A stretch of 64,000 nucleotides of DNA from Fulvia fulva (Eukaryota > Ascomycota > Dothideomycetes > Mycosphaerellales > Mycosphaerellaceae), in assembly GCF_020509005.1 (NCBI RefSeq), contig NC_063023.1, forward strand, positions 930,001-994,000, written 5' to 3'. Every line of letters starts with the position of its first letter. Positions within the stretch are counted from its first letter, which is position 1. The notes below the pieces were generated by a model, which saw only the letters and a program-made list of their open reading frames with translations, did not search any database and was not told the DNA's origin. Positions 19,825-29,382 of this stretch are shown in pieces. Both the position numbers and the translations under genes were made by a program.

Positions 19825-21198
19825 TCACAGCTCCTCCTCATCCTGCCCACCTCCAATCCTATCATCACGCCGCGAGCTTCCCGACGGAACAGGATTAATC
19901 TCTCTCTTCTCCACCAACTCAACTTTCTTCGGCTCTGGAGGTCCCACCTCCTCAACTTCCCTCGGGATTGGAGTCTTCACCTCCTCAATCTTCCTCGGCG
20001 GCGGAGGATCTCTAAACCTCCCATTCGCATCCATAACATCGAACCGCTCCAAACATTTACCATGCTGCAACTCAAGCCTCGGGTCATGCCATCGACACCA
20101 GACATGTCTCAAATCCATCTTCTCGTCCTCTTTGGTGTGCGTCGCACTATCGCAGACCACGTGCTCATTAGTCGAGTGGCACTTCTTACACGCTGCTGCT
20201 TCCTCCTGTCGGGCCTCCAGCTTAGGGTCTATGCCGGTGAACCACGATGGATATTTGTGCTGATGACCTGCGTCGCCTTCTCGTCTATTGATGGGGTTTT
20301 GCTTGCGCCAGACATTCAGCATTTGTGCGACTGGGGAGTTTCTGAGTTTCGAATTGCCGTAGATGATTTTGCAAGCAGCGTCTGGGAAGTTATATCTCAT
20401 GGGCGTCTTCTGGCATCGTTTTATCTGTATAACCTCGAAAATGCCGCCGCTCACCTCCGGGGCGACGTCCATGGTGACGGTATACATCTGGAACAACGTT
20501 GTCCACGACCAGGCGTAGGGATGGCCGTTGCGTGTATTTTCGTACAAGCCTCCCCAGTCCCAGGTCCTCCGTCGTCGCGGTTGGGGGCCGAGATAGAATT
20601 TCTTTGAGAGTATAAAGGCCGCTGGCTGACCGGGCTCACGCCAGATGACGTCAGTGATATCGGATGCTTCGAGTTGCTCCTCCTCCTCTTCTTCATATTC
20701 TTCATCCTCCAATACGATGAAAGCTTGCTGGTTTCCCGGTTGTTCCGCGTTCGCTTCTTGGTGCTGTTCAGCTCCGGGATCAGAAGCCTGATGTTCAGGT
20801 AACACCCCCAAACATTCGGATGCTTGGTGCCCGAAAGCGCTGCATTTTGCGCATTGATCATTAGGCTGTGGTTGCTGATTGTCATTACTGGGACCTCCCC
20901 CACGGCCTCGTTGGCTGCCACGGCCTCGATCGCCGCCACGTCCTCCTCGAGAGCCCCGATTACCACGAGAGGCACTGCCCTGGTTCTGAGGATTTTGGTA
21001 GCAGTCCGCAGTCTGATGATCGTACCGGCCACACAAAGAGCAGGGGTTTGGAAACAGCTGTCGCTGTTGATCACCGCTGTGATTCCCTCGGCCTCGACCC
21101 CGTTCGCTACCGTGTCCTCCCCGTGAGTCGGAATTACCGCGCCCTCCCCGTGAACTGGAACTGCCGCGATCACGACTCCCACGGTGTCGTCCTGACAT
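19825..21198 (-). CDS. RGG-rich protein with two CCHC zinc knuckles
   Basis: A single exon. The frame opens at a TTG (21249), and the first ATG is at 21198, giving 457 residues beginning MSGRHRG. The N-terminal half is Arg/Gly-rich (repeated RGG, GRGR), typical of RNA-binding disordered regions. Two zinc knuckles are plain: C53-X2-C56-X4-H61-X4-C66 (CSLCGRYDHQTADC) and C116, C119, H124, C129 (CAKCSAFGHQASEC). An acidic run (EDEEYEEEEEEQLEASD) separates them from a globular C-terminal part with further CXXC (CKKCH) and Trp-rich segments. Zinc knuckles with RGG boxes bind single-stranded RNA or DNA, and in fungi often belong to retroelement-like or RNA-processing proteins. No Gag, protease or RT domain is present. 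The function is unknown. Its 3' end lies 63 bp from the BTB relic. Confidence 0.7.
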   Translation of the reverse strand: MSGRHRGSRDRGSSSSRGGRGNSDSRGGHGSERGRGRGNHSGDQQRQLFPNPCSLCGRYDHQTADCYQNPQNQGSASRGNRGSRGGRGGDRGRGSQRGRGGGPSNDNQQPQPNDQCAKCSAFGHQASECLGVLPEHQASDPGAEQHQEANAEQPGNQQAFIVLEDEEYEEEEEEQLEASDITDVIWREPGQPAAFILSKKFYLGPQPRRRRTWDWGGLYENTRNGHPYAWSWTTLFQMYTVTMDVAPEVSGGIFEVIQIKRCQKTPMRYNFPDAACKIIYGNSKLRNSPVAQMLNVWRKQNPINRREGDAGHQHKYPSWFTGIDPKLEARQEEAAACKKCHSTNEHVVCDSATHTKEDEKMDLRHVWCRWHDPRLELQHGKCLERFDVMDANGRFRDPPPPRKIEEVKTPIPREVEEVGPPEPKKVELVEKREINPVPSGSSRRDDRIGGGQDEEEL

Positions 21199-21802
21199 GA
21201 TGGGGCTCTCAGGTGCGCTATGCGGAGGCTTCGTCCGGAAGGTCGCCAATCGTCTAGGTCAATCTGATCGCTGTGGGTCCTTGAATTGGGTAGTCATAAA
21301 GCCAGTCTGTTCTCCTTCTGCTGCGTGGCATCCAGGTTGGAGCCAACACGGCGGCTTGCTTGAGGATAGCATGTTACCAGAAAATCTGATAGTCATAAAT
21401 GACCTTTGTTAACCTGGACTCGAATACGGCAAAGGGCACAAAGAAAGATGCCAAGCCTATCAGGCAATGAAGTATTAGCCATATTGTAACAAAGAACTTG
21501 ATCGTCCAGCCTTTCTGCCAGACTAGCCATGAAACACAAGCCAGTTGAGATCGGTGAATCTGGAAGACCTCGTTCCTTCCCAATGCAGTAATTCACGAAA
21601 CTCGTCCAACTTGCCGCTCGTCCCACAGGCCACAATTTGGAGGCAAGTATGGCGACCGCGAATGGGGCAGCTATGAGGTCCGAAGCATTAGCCGTCCTTG
21701 TCACACCGACTTGAGCTCTTGCTGCGGGAATTTGAGCTTGTCGTATATGTATGTGAAGTTGCCAGCCTGCTGTTTCTCACCCATCATAGCGATCATCGCG
21801 CA
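21199..21802. promoter_or_regulatory. Divergent intergenic region, RGG protein / SDR
   Basis: About 0.6 kb between outward-facing genes. It must carry the SDR promoter. No motif could be named, and the open frame entering the SDR from 21698 is treated as leader because the family start fits ATG 21803. Confidence 0.35.
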
Positions 21803-22720
21803 ATGGCAGCCCTCGGCCGACTCGCCAACAAGACCGCCATCATAACAGGCGCAGCATCAGGCATCGGTCGTGCCATAGCTTTCGCATACCACAAAGAAGG
21901 CGCAAAAGTAGTATGTGCTGACCTTCGCGAGAAGACAAAGTATACCGGTAGCCGAGAGGAAGAACGAACGACTCACGATAGTATCCGTGATATGGGCGGG
22001 AAAGCGATCTTCCAGGAAGTCGACGTGTGTAAGCCGGCTTCGGTGCAGAAATTGGTGGAGGCAGCTGTAAAGGAGTATGGTCGGTTGGATGTGATGGTAC
22101 GCAGGTGAAGGGAAGTTTCGACTGCGAGCTGATGGTAACCAGGTCAACAACGCCGGCGTATCGCTCGAAGCACACGCAGGCTTCAAGCCAGTCTGGGAGC
22201 TCGACGAAGACATCTGGCAAGGAACACAAGACGTCAACTCCACCGGCGTCTTCCTTGGAGTCAAATATGCCGTGCAGCAAATGCTGAAGCAGCAAGCCCA
22301 CGCAAGCGGCGACAGAGGCTGGATCATCAACACGTCCTCCATCCTAGGCTATGTCGGTGCAGAACATACTGCGGCATATTGTGCTTCGAAGGGAGCTGTG
22401 TTGAACTTCACGCGAGCCGCGGCTTTAGATTGCGCTCCGCATCGTATCCACGTTAATGGGGTTGCGCCAGGGTATACTGAGAGCTCGATGACGGGACCGA
22501 TCTGGAGAGATGAGAAGGCGTATAGGGAGAAGCTGGCGATGCATCCTTTTGGTGGAAGACTTGGTCAGCCGGATGATCTTGCGAAAGCATGCGTGTTTCT
22601 GGCAAGCGAAGATGCCCAGTGGGTGACGGGAGTAAGTATTGCTAGAGAAAGTGTTGCGACAGCTGCTGACCATAGCCTCAGCATACGTTGCCGGTCGAAG
22701 GAGGGTATCTGGCAAAATGA
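21803..22720 (+). CDS. Short-chain dehydrogenase/reductase (SDR)
   Basis: Three exons (21803-22096, 22143-22631, 22682-22720) give 273 residues. The last exon is only 39 nt and encodes HTLPVEGGYLAK and stop. Classical SDR motifs are all present: the cofactor loop TGAASGIG (15-22), VNNAG (99-103), catalytic N130, the active-site Ser at about 163-164 (NTSS), and YxxxK with Y177 and K181 (AAYCASKG). The PG motif follows at VNGVAPGYTESSM. Such enzymes oxidise or reduce hydroxyl or keto groups with NAD(P)H. Cofactor preference may be NADH because of the Asp after the second strand (VVCADLREKT). The substrate cannot be told. The introns are 46 and 50 bp. No neighbours suggest a pathway: the flanking transporters are broken. 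Confidence 0.9.
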
Positions 22721-22792
22721 CAAGTCGCACGAGCAAAATCTCGTCCTTCGACCGCGGCCATTGATTGTGGCATCGTGGCTGTTCAGTAGCTC

Positions 22793-22991
22793 TCCTGTGC
22801 CTTCGCGCGTAGCCTGGCGCCATATCGCCACAGCAAGAACGGAGCAGGCAGCCCGAACGCCGAAAAGACGAGTGCCAGCATAGTAGACTATTGCCCCAGC
22901 CATAGCCCAGAACTTGGTACATCATTGGCGCAAAAAGTGGAAAGCCGAACGCTGCCAGACTTCTCAGAAGCTGACTAGCCGCCGTAGCAGA
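22793..22991 (-). pseudogene. MFS (DHA1-type) transporter relic, C-terminal fragment
   Basis: On the minus strand two frames together encode the end of a DHA1-like MFS drug transporter. Frame one (about 22991-22886) reads SATAASQLLRSLAAFGFP then LFAPMMYQVLGYGWGNSL. A different frame (about 22881-22793) reads MLALVFSAFGLPAPFLL then WRYGARLRAKAQESY and stop. Both are characteristic of the last two helices and the tail. They can be joined only across a frameshift near 22882-22886. No recognisable upstream transmembrane part was found toward 23600, so the gene seems truncated as well. A sequencing error could explain the frameshift but not the missing body. Confidence 0.65.
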
Positions 22992-23626
22992 GCAATGCGA
23001 CAGGTGTGACAGAAGCGATCAAGAACGGCTGCTCCCACGAGATCGCTCTTTAACAACCGCATGTCGTGTATACACAATGTTGGCAAGCTACCGTTCTTGC
23101 AGTCTGTGGTATACTGCAGTCGATAGCCGACGATGGAGGTGATGTATGCAGAGGAGAAAACATCGATGTCGCACGAGGTGTTCTCACGCGTCTCAATCAC
23201 CGGCGCTTGCCACTTCCTCTTTGACCAAAGCAGTCGTGGCCCAGAACAACTCCATTACTCCAACACCACCTCCCACCCTTGCCATCAACATGATCCCGCA
23301 CAAACATCTCCCAGCAACCACCAAAATCGTTCAATGACCATCTGCCGAAGTTCACCGCACGCATCGAAAGTGATGATGTCCCGGCCATGAGACGACGTCG
23401 ACCATGCCGACAACGTGTGTGTATCGGCTCAAACGCAGATATGCCGACCGCCCACATGGCCGCTCCACAGTCGTGGACCTGTGTCTCCAGATTGCCCCAG
23501 ATGGCGACCAGGGTGTGTAGAAAGTATGCACGGGGCAATCCGAACGACATCCGGCATAAGATCAAGGCGATGTCGCTGTCGCGTCGGTAGGTTGTGAAAG
23601 ACTTTTGCGTCGTGACATATTGCGAT
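22992..23626. other. Spacer between two broken transporters
   Basis: About 0.6 kb. A long minus-strand frame (23197-23796) covers part of it, but it has shadow composition and no domain. The stretch may contain unrecognisable remains of the DHA1 transporter, or the promoter of the sugar-transporter pseudogene. Confidence 0.3.
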
Positions 23627-24389
23627 ATGGAGCTTCGTGGACGACCGCTCAATTGGGCCATCACGGCTGTGGCTGGGTCAGGGTTTTTGCTGTTTGGATA
23701 TGGTAGGCCACACGATGCCCACGGAAAACTTTCGAGGCAGCAATACTGACGCGATGCATAGATCAAGGTGTAATGAGCGGCCTGCTCACAGGTCAAGCTT
23801 TCACCAAGCAGTTTCCCGAAATTGATACGACCGATACTGGCAATGGCAGCTCCTCACTCCAGGGCACAGTCGTGGCCATCTACGAAATTGGCTGCTTCTT
23901 TGGCTCGCTCTTCTGTCTCTTCGCTGGCGAACGACTCGGACGACGGAAGTGTATATGGTTTGGCTGTGTCATCCTCAGTGTAGGAGCTGCGCTCCAAGCA
24001 GCAGCCTATGGCATACCTCAGATGATCGTAGGACGTATTGTGGCTGGGCTTGGCAATGGCATCAACAGTCAGTGTGGAGGATAGAAGGCATAGATGCTTT
24101 TAGACATGTGCCATCCAAGCATGGCTGACTTTATCTGTTCTATCCTGAGACGAGGAATTTGAGTCTGGAGCAGATTGATAGGTTGTTTACGGGGAGGAAG
24201 GTGGTGATGCATATTCGGGATGCGGAGAGGGGTGTGGAGATGTCGGAGGACGGGGGTGGAGGGCAGGGGAGGGGAGGGGGGAGGAGAAGGAGATTACGGT
24301 GGATAAGGTTCATCGTATTTGAGCGTACGAATTTGAGGTGTTGTCTATTCTGCAATGAAGGGCAGCACAGACGTTCAGCAGTTGGTTGA
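23627..24389 (+). pseudogene. MFS sugar-transporter relic with large internal deletion
   Basis: Exon 1 (23627-23702) begins with ATG and reads RPLNWAITAVAGSGFLLFGYD, the first helix of fungal hexose transporters. A GT..AG intron (23703-23761) joins it in phase to QGVMSGLLTGQAF and on through the GRRKCIWFG loop to VGRIVAGLGNGIN at about 24067, i.e. only about the first third of the usual 12 helices. Some 75 bp later the sequence jumps to the extreme C-terminus, YPETRNLSLEQIDRLFTGRK, normally after helix 12. Some 350 residues are therefore missing. Downstream the frame runs into a Gly/Arg-rich tail not typical of the family and stops at 24389. The product could not form a transporter. The intact family performs facilitated or proton-coupled sugar uptake. 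Confidence 0.8.
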
Positions 24390-24523
24390 CTCTCAGAGCT
24401 CGAGGCGAGGCGAAGCGATCGGTATGTTGGACTACAGTGCGCTCAAGCACTCTCCCGCAGCTCTCGACCCTCCGTTGTGCTGTCATCATCCTTCGTCTCG
24501 AGACTGTTCCAGCCCTCTCCGTT

Positions 24524-25727
24524 CTAAGGACGAATGGTACATTCGCCTTCAGTCTCCTGTTTGACGCCCTGAACGAGAATGCGGCGAGTAGTCCAACACT
24601 CTGTGCATTTCTCAGGCACAACATGACGTAGCACCACCTGTCGGCTGGTCTTCTCAGCGGCAGGAACGGCTGCCGTACCTTCGCGCTCGATGACATCCTT
24701 CATAGCTTCGGTCAAATCGTCCTCAGCGATGCGAGCAAAAGCAGTCCATTCGGCAAGTGCTGACTCCTCGAACTCTAGAATCTCGATGTAGCCTTCACCT
24801 TCTTGGATAGTGTGACCCACGACTGTACAGCCATGTACCTCGCCGAAGTGTTCATCGGTGGACTCGGGATCGACGCGCCCATCCCATAGGCTGGGTGCCT
24901 CGCCCACGTAGTTGAGGAAGTCGTCTTCGGCATCGATGATCTCGTCGTCGTCGGTGTAGCCATAGCCATAGTCAGTACTGGCCACGCCCTGCTCAACTGG
25001 AATATCATCATTAGTACAGGTCCGACTGACGATGATTGTAGATCTTACCATCTTGCTTCATCGACTCGACCCGGTCCTCCTCGGCTGCCACGTTGACCTC
25101 GCGGTCGTGTACAAGCGAATCCCGATAGTCAAGCTGATCGTCCCGCTTCGTGATGCTTGCAGCTTTCTCGTCGAGAGAGGTTTCACGCTCCTGCAATCTG
25201 CTCTCCAGCTGTGACAGTCCTCGCTCGCACACTGTGGCAAGTCTCTCGCGCTCCTCGAGGGACTTTTCGCGATCGTCCAACTCACGCTTCTGGACCTCAG
25301 AGGCGCGGCAACGAGCATTGACCTGAAGCTGCCGGTCAATACTGCGCTGCATGCGACCTTGCACCCGGAGTTATGGTGCTCAATGTCAGCGAAAGCAATT
25401 TCTGTTCAACTCGCTTCTCTTACCCTGTTCTTGCATTACCCGCTCTCGAATCTCGAGAGCCGACTGTCGATCCACCGCATCTGCATTCTTCTCCTCGGTG
25501 GCTGCTTCACGAGTGACGATAGCAGCTTCACGATCGGCGAAGCCCTGCTGCTTGCGATTGACGGCCTCCTCGCGTGTCTTCAGCTCTTCGAGCTGCCTGG
25601 TCTGTGCCTCTGCAATGTTCTTGATGTGCAATCTCTCGACAGTGAGTTCCTCGAATCTGGCCTCAAGGCGAGAGAACACCGAATCAGTCACCACCTCAGG
25701 TGCAGGTTGTGGTGTATGGCGAACCAT
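24524..25727 (-). CDS. Coiled-coil protein, unknown function
   Basis: Three exons on the minus strand (25424-25727, 25049-25357, 24524-24996) with in-phase introns of 66 and 52 bp. The frame is also open to 25853, but I prefer the ATG at 25727 (GCCAACATGGTTCGCC) because the bases upstream look like a leader. That gives 361 residues, or 403 if the upstream ATG is used. The first two exons are almost entirely charged heptads (Glu/Lys/Arg with Leu/Ala), predicting a long coiled coil. The last exon is acidic with YGYGYTDDDEIIDAEDD and a CTEC pair near the C-terminus. It is probably a filamentous or scaffolding protein. No family recognised. Confidence 0.75.
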
Positions 25728-26352
25728 GATGTTGGCTTCGTAATGTGTCCGCTGGATGTTGTGATGCTTGAGGAAGTTGAGGAGGAGAAGTGGCGCGAAA
25801 TGATTGTGTGCTCTTGGAGGGACGTCCGAACGCGTTGCGGGAGGCGCCGACATCCTTGCTCACTGCATGTGCCAAGCGCTAAGCCGTGATGCAGCTCTCA
25901 CATGCAAGACCTCGCTTGATGTGGTGACGATTCATGATCCAGGACAAGTCAAGCTGAACGGATCAGGATGTATGGATTGACGTCACGACTATGATGCAGT
26001 GCTTCAAACATGGTCCGCAGTCAAGCAGGGCATGCCCCGTCGTAGCTGGTCGCTGCGTGCAGCAAGGCCCAGCAACAAAGTATGTTGCCGCCGCTATGTT
26101 TGTTGACTGTACTTTTGCAGAGCTGCTGAAGGATCGCAGAACCGTGTATTCACCATACGTCGACGCGCTGTACCCTCGGCTGCATCAATCGGACCTCGCT
26201 ACTTAGTTATACGCCAGCGCGTTGAAGCAACGGTCTACGCTTCCATATGGAATCGGAGCGGTTGGTGGCAATGAATGTTGTCACCAGCCATCGGGGTATT
26301 CGACGCTTCAAGGACCAATGTGTTATACGAGGAGATATGCATGTAACACACC
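25728..26352. other. Intergenic, nothing recognised
   Basis: About 0.6 kb separating two minus-strand genes. It contains the coiled-coil gene promoter. No RNA, repeat or gene recognised. Confidence 0.35.
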
Positions 26353-27243
26353 TCACGATATGATCTCCTCCATCACCGCCTTTCCTCCCGTGAACCCAGC
26401 CCTCATACTCGCCTTCGCCTCTTCCAGATCCGCCTTCATCTGCGCAAATTTCATCTCCTGGTCCTTCTTCTTCGTCTTCCACTTGATCAACTCATCATTA
26501 AGCTCGTCATTCTTCGCATCCCTCTGATCCGCCAACGGCGTCTGCGTCGTGTCAGGGTAGTTGGCTTCTTGGTCCTTTCTTGCATCCTCAAACATCTTGG
26601 CAATCTTGTCTCGTTCTAACACAGGGTCAGGTCGACGGCCTTCAGGCCAATTGACGTAGTTGATTTGGGCAAACCGGCGCTCCATGGCTTCGATATGCCT
26701 GATGACCTCACGATACGGATCTCGTGCTCGACGATATCGTGTTGGCATGCCTTGGCCCGTGAGCCATGCTAGCAGGCCGGCGATGGCGGTATTGATGGCG
26801 CCGAGTACCGTTAAACTCACCGTGGAAGTGTTACCGTAGGCAGACAAGGCAGTGAGCGTTGCTGCGACCAGGACCTGGAAGATGTACAGTCCGGATATGA
26901 TGTAGTGTGTGATGGCGTACATAGATCGATTCTTCGCGTCTTGGGTCACAGCCCGCTTGTACATGCCACGGTTGCGTTGTCTGGCCTTTGCGGTCTTCGA
27001 AGGAAAGAAGACTGCCAGAAGGGGGTTGACTGGTGCTTCATGATGCCGATCGGTCCAGGGTTCTCCGCCTTCCTTGAGATAGTGTATACCGACAAGACCC
27101 TGGAATATCGCGAGTTCTGACCCGAAGTGCGGATTGCGAGATGTAGAAGGGTGTGCCTCAGCGGATAGTGCTTGAGGAGTTGAAGCATGTGCTGAGGTTG
27201 AGGAATCCTCGCCCAGACCTTTCTCGAGATCGTGATTGTCCAT
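26353..27243 (-). CDS. Fungal SLATT-domain (2TM) protein
   Basis: A single-exon gene. The open frame continues upstream to 27417, but the segment before ATG 27243 looks like leader, so I give 296 residues beginning MDNHDLEKG. Two adjacent membrane segments lie at about 109-137 (YAITHYIISGLYIFQVLVAA) and 141-162 (SLTVLGAINTAIAGLLAW), followed by GQGMPTRYRRARDPYREV, the pattern of the SLATT_fungal family (SMODS and SLOG-associating 2TM effector). A long charged helix with predicted coiled coil (residues 215-275) follows. In bacteria SLATT proteins are membrane effectors coupled to nucleotide-second-messenger conflict systems. For the fungal family a role in signalling or death responses is only inferred. 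No cyclase or SLOG partner is beside it. The C-terminus has no known motif. Confidence 0.8.
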   Translation of the reverse strand: MDNHDLEKGLGEDSSTSAHASTPQALSAEAHPSTSRNPHFGSELAIFQGLVGIHYLKEGGEPWTDRHHEAPVNPLLAVFFPSKTAKARQRNRGMYKRAVTQDAKNRSMYAITHYIISGLYIFQVLVAATLTALSAYGNTSTVSLTVLGAINTAIAGLLAWLTGQGMPTRYRRARDPYREVIRHIEAMERRFAQINYVNWPEGRRPDPVLERDKIAKMFEDARKDQEANYPDTTQTPLADQRDAKNDELNDELIKWKTKKKDQEMKFAQMKADLEEAKASMRAGFTGGKAVMEEIIS

Positions 27244-28618
27244 GATTGATGTTATGAAGTGCAATGCTCCTACAGGACCGCAAGAAGAAAATGGGCCATT
27301 GATGACCTTACATACCTCTCTTCGAGCATCGACCCTTGTCACCTTCGACGTCACTGCCGTCTTTCCAGCTCGAGTCGTGGTAAATTCAATGGACAACTTT
27401 CGCAAGAGCATGTCCAATGCATCGTGATGGACAAACTACTTATGATAGGCATGATGTACCCACCTGTGGTTGATGTTATGGGCTCGATTGTGCTTGTATG
27501 GAGCTGAAGCTGCGGAGTTGAAGGCATGAAGCTGCGCTATTTTCGTACCGGATGAAGTTTGGTGAGCCTATACTGCTCCCTTGACTGATTGGGCCAATGC
27601 GATGTTTTCCTCCTCTGTTGATCAGTGTCATCTGCATAATCGGAGCTCAAAAGAAGGCTCCACATAGCGTAAAGCTTCGGCAACATGATGTGTCGCCATG
27701 TTAGCCTTGCCTAATATGGCAAATACAGCTCTCACCAAGAATCATGTTACACGATGATGTCGCGTGCTGGCAATCGTACAAGGTATATGACGGCGGACGG
27801 CGAGCGCCATGTCGGTACTCCAAAGCTCGAGCGAGTACATGCAATCAACTTCGGAAGATATGCCTAATGAGTGAAAGTCTCATCTGGTATTTCGGGTACC
27901 AAGTGTTGCTGGCCATGAACAGTAGAACAATCAGCACCAAGGCAGAAAGACAGGCGAGGTGATCCACTTCCTCGAGGTGGACGCGCCAACGGGAACGTCT
28001 TCGGTTGTTTTTAGAGTCCTCCCCATGCTATAGCCAATTCAGAAGGGTAGAGCGATGGACGGGAGCCGTGCCAGAGTCATATGCGGTCAGATATCAACGA
28101 GGCCGACTAGAAAGACCGGGACAATGTCGTAACGGAGCAGCCAATATTGTCGTTGTCAGAAACATCGTCATCTTTGAGCACAGGGCACCGTCCTACAATT
28201 GACCTCCAGTCTCCGGGGCTCTCATCCGGCTTATGCAGGCTCATGTGACCCCTTTATGGATGTAATGCAGTGATCGTGAAGCTCATAGCATACGTCTGAT
28301 TGTGGAGTGAAGGGAAGGTAAGCACCAGAGCATGTGAAGAAAGTGCGAAGATGGAAAGCACGTGCCATCGTGGAACGCGCTTAGCCGAATTCGTGTTCAG
28401 AAGCTGGGACAAGTATTCCGAATCTCGAGATTCCCTTTGTCGCAACACAACATCTTCACCACTCGACCACCACTGGACATTGCTCACTCACCACAGCCTT
28501 ACTCAAATACACATCGCCGAAAAGTACGCGGATATTTGTCACATCACCTCACTTTCCAAATCCACACCGTCTCAGGTACGTTGGTGGTACGCCCGAAAGG
28601 ACATTTTAAACTCGCGCG
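27244..28618. promoter_or_regulatory. Divergent intergenic region, SLATT / Pab2-like
   Basis: A 1.4-kb gap between outward-facing genes. It should contain promoters for both. No tRNA, repeat or further gene is supported. Short frames of up to 117 codons look random. Confidence 0.35.
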
Positions 28619-29382
28619 ATGTCAGGAGCTGGCCTAACATTACCAAGAACTGAATCTCCCGCCTCAGGCGCATCATCCCACACAATGGCCGACACCGAGA
28701 CCAAGCGCGAAGATGAGAACCTCGACAGGCAGCCAGAGGAGGACGACGTCGGCGACGAGGAGGAAATAGCAGCGATGAAGAAGCGCGTCGAAGAGATGGA
28801 GGCCGAAGCCGCAAAGCTCCGGGAGATGCAGGCGAACATCGATTCGCAGTCGGAGAGCTTACGGGAGAGCAAGGAGGACATCGACGCGCGGAGTATCTTC
28901 GTCGGTAATGTCGACTACGGCGCAAGTCCCGAGGAGATCCAGGCACATTTCCAGAGCGTTGGCTCGATCAACCGCGTCACCATCTTGCTGGACAAGTTCA
29001 CCGGACACCCAAAGGGCTACGCATACGTCGAGTTCTCGGAGCCTCAGCTTGTGACACAAGCTCTCGTCCTCAATGAGAGCGTCTTCAGAAGTCGCAACAT
29101 CAAGGTATGACACGTGAAGCTGCTACAAATCGCGTGATGCTGACAATTTTACAGGTCGTGCCAAAACGGACGAACCTGCCCGGCATGAACAGAGGCGGCC
29201 GAGGAGGTCCTCGTGGCGGAGGTGGTCCTCGCGGCAGAGGTGGATTTGGAGGAGGCTTCGGTGGACCACCACCATTCATGGGTGGTCGCGGAGGCGGAGG
29301 CTATGGCGCGCCATTTCCACCACGTGGTGGGGGCTACCGTGGAGGAGGCCGAGGCCGCGCACGTGGCTACAACCCTTACTAG
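28619..29382 (+). CDS. pab2: Pab2/PABPN1-like poly(A)-binding RRM protein
   Basis: Two exons (28619-29104 and 29155-29382) with a 50-bp intron, 237 residues. If the second ATG (28685, in the better context CACAATGGCC) is used it would be 215. Seen: acidic N-terminus, a coiled-coil helix (about 50-75, [19 protein letters not shown]), one RRM with RNP2 SIFVGN (92-97) and RNP1 KGYAYVEF (132-139), then an RGG-rich tail ending RGYNPY. This is the layout of nuclear poly(A)-binding protein Pab2 of fission yeast and PABPN1 of animals, which bind poly(A) and link polyadenylation to RNA decay and processing. The RGG tail is a likely arginine-methylation target. The single RRM separates it from the four-RRM Pab1. 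Confidence 0.85.

Noticed and set aside
20062..20607. 181-codon plus-strand ORF inside the RGG gene
   Set aside because: Antisense to a better-supported gene with clear zinc knuckles.
23197..23796. 199-codon minus-strand ORF between the broken transporters
   Set aside because: Overlaps the sugar-transporter first exon antisense, has no domain and an unlikely composition.
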